64,000 bases of DNA, from NCBI GenBank assembly GCA_008086245.1, contig VSIX01000033.1, positions 60,285 through 124,284 on the forward strand, written 5' to 3'. Source of the stretch: Candidatus Mcinerneyibacterium aminivorans (lineage in GTDB: Bacteria; Macinerneyibacteriota; Macinerneyibacteria; Macinerneyibacteriales; Macinerneyibacteriaceae). The stretch's first letter is position 1. Every line of letters starts with the position of its first letter. The position numbers and the translations under genes are program-made. Positions 61,901 through 64,000 of this stretch are shown one piece after another. Below the pieces are notes generated by a model. The model did no database searches. It was not told the DNA's origin and saw only the letters and a program-made list of their open reading frames with translations.

Positions 61901-64000
61901 TATATTCCTCCAGCGTTTTCTCTTCAACCAAAATTGGTCTTCCTTTATTTGAAATGTTTTGGGTATCTACAATTCCATCTTCTGCAAGTGTATCAACAAT
62001 TCTTGCAGCTCTATTATAGCCAATACTTAACTTTCTCTGCAAATAGGAAATTGAAACATAATCCTTTCCATTGACCAGATTGTTATATACGATTCTTAAA
62101 ACTTCTGAATATAACTCATCTTTATCATCCATTTCAACTGTTATTTCTTTTTCACGTTCAAATACTTCCTGAAAATTATCTTCTTCAACTTTTATATTCT
62201 TTAAATAATCGACAGTTTCTCTAATTTCATCTACCGTAACCAGAGCTCCCTGACCTCTAATTAATTCACCATCAATAGATCTATAAAGGAAATCACCCTT
62301 TCCTAGCAAATTTTCAGCTCCGGAATCATCTAATATGATTCTTGAGTTGTTTTTCGTAGCTGTTTTATATGCCACCCTTGATGGGAAATTTGCTTTTATG
62401 GTCCCTGTGATTATATCCACAGAGGGTCTCTGAGTAGCAAGTATTAAATGAATCCCTACAGCACGGGACATCTGAGCCAAGCGAATTATAGAATGTTCTA
62501 AATCCTGTCCTGAATTCATTATCAAATCAGCCATTTCATCTACAACAATTAATATATACGGCATATCCTCAGTATTATCTTCTTTTTCATGATAGGTCTG
62601 TATATTTCTATATCCATGTTTTGATAGTTTTTCATATCTTTTTTCCATCTCATAAAGCGCCCATTTTAGTATATTATTTGCTTCCTTAGGTTCAACAATA
62701 ACATCACTCAACAAATGCGGCAGACCATTATAATGGGGAAATTCAAGTCTTTTAGGATCTATCATTAAAAATTTAACCTGTTTGTATGTATATTTATATA
62801 GTAAGCTCGTAATAATAGCATGAATTCCTATGCTTTTACCCGAATTTGTAGCACCCGAAATTAGCAAGTGGGGCATCTGTGAAATATCCATAATTAAAGA
62901 ATCTCCATTCATAGTTTTCCCAAAAGCAACTGCTAAATTTGCCCCCGACTCCTGATACTTATCGGATTCAATTAACTCTCTTAAGGAAACAAATTGTCTA
63001 TGCTTGTTTGGAATTTCAAATCCAACGGTACCTTTATGAGGCAGTGGTGCTATAATTCTTATATTGGATTTACTTAACATCAGCGATAAATCCTTATCAA
63101 GAGAAGTGATTTTTCTTACTTTTGTTCCCTTTTTCACATCTACTTCATATAAAGAAGCCATAGGACCAACTTCTACATTAACAACTTTACCTTCAATTCC
63201 GAATTCATCAAGAGCATCCTCCAGTTTATATTTTAACTCATCCACATTTTCCCGTACATTGGCTTTTTTTAAATAGTTTAAAATTTCAAGAGGAGGGGTT
63301 AATGATTTGTACCCGTTATATTCAAAGTTTTGGGAATCATTATTGATTATCTCCGGATTTTGTTTTTGTATATTTTCACTCTTAATGGAATCTTTTTTTC
63401 TCTTTTCAGCCTGGAAATATTCTATTTGTTTTCCAACTTCTTGATTTTTTTTCTTTTTACTTTTTTTATTTCTTTTAGTAGATTTCTCTTTTCGCCTTTT
63501 TTTAAAAGAAAATACCTTCTTTAGCAAATTTTTAGAAAGATCAATTAAACCTGAAAATATTCCAGATATAAAACCTAGAATTTTAAGAAAAATATTTTTA
63601 AATAGTATATTGAATATTGAAATAATACAGATAATACTCACCAGAATTAAAATTATATATGAACCTATATTGCCGAATAATAACTGCATTTTTTCTGCAA
63701 TGAAATTTATAATTACACCGCCCCATCTGAAATTAGGATGCAGGAACACCTCGTTGAACTGAAGAATTATAGAACTCGAAAAAATTAAAGCAATAAAGGA
63801 AATCGTTTTCCTAAAATTATACTCCAGTTTGTTTAATATTAATAATATTGCATAATATATTAAAACTAGTGGAATCATTAAAGCAATATTACCAAATAAA
63901 AATAAAAAGAAATATGAAATATATGCTCCTATTATTCCAACAAAATTATGGACAGTCCCATTCAATGTACTTGATGGTGGATCCATAGAAGAATATGTAA
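61893..64000 (-). CDS. ftsK: FtsK/SpoIIIE DNA translocase (5' end beyond window)
   Basis: Pumps DNA at the division site and helps chromosome dimer resolution. Visible parts: an N-terminal membrane domain with about four segments, a Lys-rich linker, the motor with Walker A GATNSGKS and Walker B LIVVDEMADL, and a C-terminal winged-helix (gamma) domain (SYLQRKLSIGYNRAARIVD). The codons before the ATG at 63986 are open to the window edge and read Thr-Tyr-Ser-Ser, matching the SY(S)xxDP start of FtsK, so the ATG is internal and the gene continues outside. Confidence 0.95.
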   Translation of the reverse strand, partial: TYSSMDPPSSTLNGTVHNFVGIIGAYISYFFLFLFGNIALMIPLVLIYYAILLILNKLEYNFRKTISFIALIFSSSIILQFNEVFLHPNFRWGGVIINFIAEKMQLLFGNIGSYIILILVSIICIISIFNILFKNIFLKILGFISGIFSGLIDLSKNLLKKVFSFKKRRKEKSTKRNKKSKKKKNQEVGKQIEYFQAEKRKKDSIKSENIQKQNPEIINNDSQNFEYNGYKSLTPPLEILNYLKKANVRENVDELKYKLEDALDEFGIEGKVVNVEVGPMASLYEVDVKKGTKVRKITSLDKDLSLMLSKSNIRIIAPLPHKGTVGFEIPNKHRQFVSLRELIESDKYQESGANLAVAFGKTMNGDSLIMDISQMPHLLISGATNSGKSIGIHAIITSLLYKYTYKQVKFLMIDPKRLEFPHYNGLPHLLSDVIVEPKEANNILKWALYEMEKRYEKLSKHGYRNIQTYHEKEDNTEDMPYILIVVDEMADLIMNSGQDLEHSIIRLAQMSRAVGIHLILATQRPSVDIITGTIKANFPSRVAYKTATKNNSRIILDDSGAENLLGKGDFLYRSIDGELIRGQGALVTVDEIRETVDYLKNIKVEEDNFQEVFEREKEITVEMDDKDELYSEVLRIVYNNLVNGKDYVSISYLQRKLSIGYNRAARIVDTLAEDGIVDTQNISNKGRPILVEEKTLEEYID

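Noticed and set aside
63986-63988. ATG at 63986 as the true ftsK start
   Set aside because: The frame is open to the window edge and the preceding codons continue the conserved FtsK N-terminal motif, so the gene is cut by the window.

Overview
This is a 64 kb piece of chromosome, strongly AT-rich by eye, with the standard genetic code (TGA, TAA and TAG all end genes). It is densely packed: about 60 protein genes, no RNA gene, no insertion sequence, no CRISPR array, and only one gene-free stretch above 300 bases (16038-16382). LolA, SurA-type chaperones, beta-barrel-like secreted proteins and several lipoproteins point to a cell with two membranes. A tungsten-type aldehyde:ferredoxin oxidoreductase with a four-cluster ferredoxin, and five radical-SAM enzymes, point to an anaerobe. 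The DUF3276/PUR-alpha gene, LPP20-like protein, bactofilin, DUF2225 and DUF4416 suggest a spirochaete-like or uncultured diderm lineage. I cannot name the phylum from sequence alone.

Layout, left to right. 61-1517 (+): TPR protein and BON-like protein. 1519-7349 (-): rsmA, rqcP, a SurA-like chaperone, a lipoprotein parvulin, purC, miaA and an envelope protein. 7510-16028 (-): an 11-gene run mixing envelope and DNA-damage functions: pspC, prc, osmC, ogt, coaX, bactofilin, M23 peptidase, umuD, SRAP, umuC, sir2. 16383-20775 (-): DUF2225, adenine deaminase, HIT, fba and an outer-membrane-like protein, ending at a clear terminator. 20936-24140 (+): DUF3108, proS, DUF554. 24142-24711 (-): an acetyltransferase. 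24819-28636 (+): an unknown membrane protein and a membrane-embedded spermidine-synthase-like protein. 28641-32622 (-): SSB-like protein, DUF1028-TPR hydrolase and the AmmeMemoRadiSam pair. 32741-40163 (-): ykvA-like gene, four-cluster ferredoxin, aldehyde ferredoxin oxidoreductase and two large paralogous NTPase-like TPR proteins. 40286-46922 (-): a 2-hydroxyacid dehydrogenase, a B12-type radical-SAM protein, DUF4416, transketolase and PEP carboxykinase. 47139-49596 (+): two CNNM/CorC paralogues. 49847-56776 (-): an eight-gene operon (small membrane protein, thpR, class III cyclase, mtnA, rsmE, mtaB, DUF3276, trpS). 56978-58925 (-): LPP20-like protein and a TPR-SLH lipoprotein with a terminator. 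58992-64000 (-): ftsK (cut by the window edge), lolA, rimO and a pgsA-pgpA fusion.

Gene expression signals are unusually readable. Promoters are TTGnnn-16/17-TATnnT. Several genes follow the -10 box by only 6-9 bases and have no Shine-Dalgarno sequence, so their mRNAs should be leaderless. Other genes have strong GGAGG sites, which fixed several starts, including TTG starts. Genes within operons often overlap, and nearly all overlaps longer than four bases share one frame relation.

The best candidates for something new are the leaderless promoter class, the umuD-SRAP-umuC cassette inside an envelope operon, the PGP synthase-PGP phosphatase fusion, the paired degenerate NTPase-TPR proteins beside the aldehyde oxidoreductase, and the membrane-anchored AmmeMemoRadiSam set.
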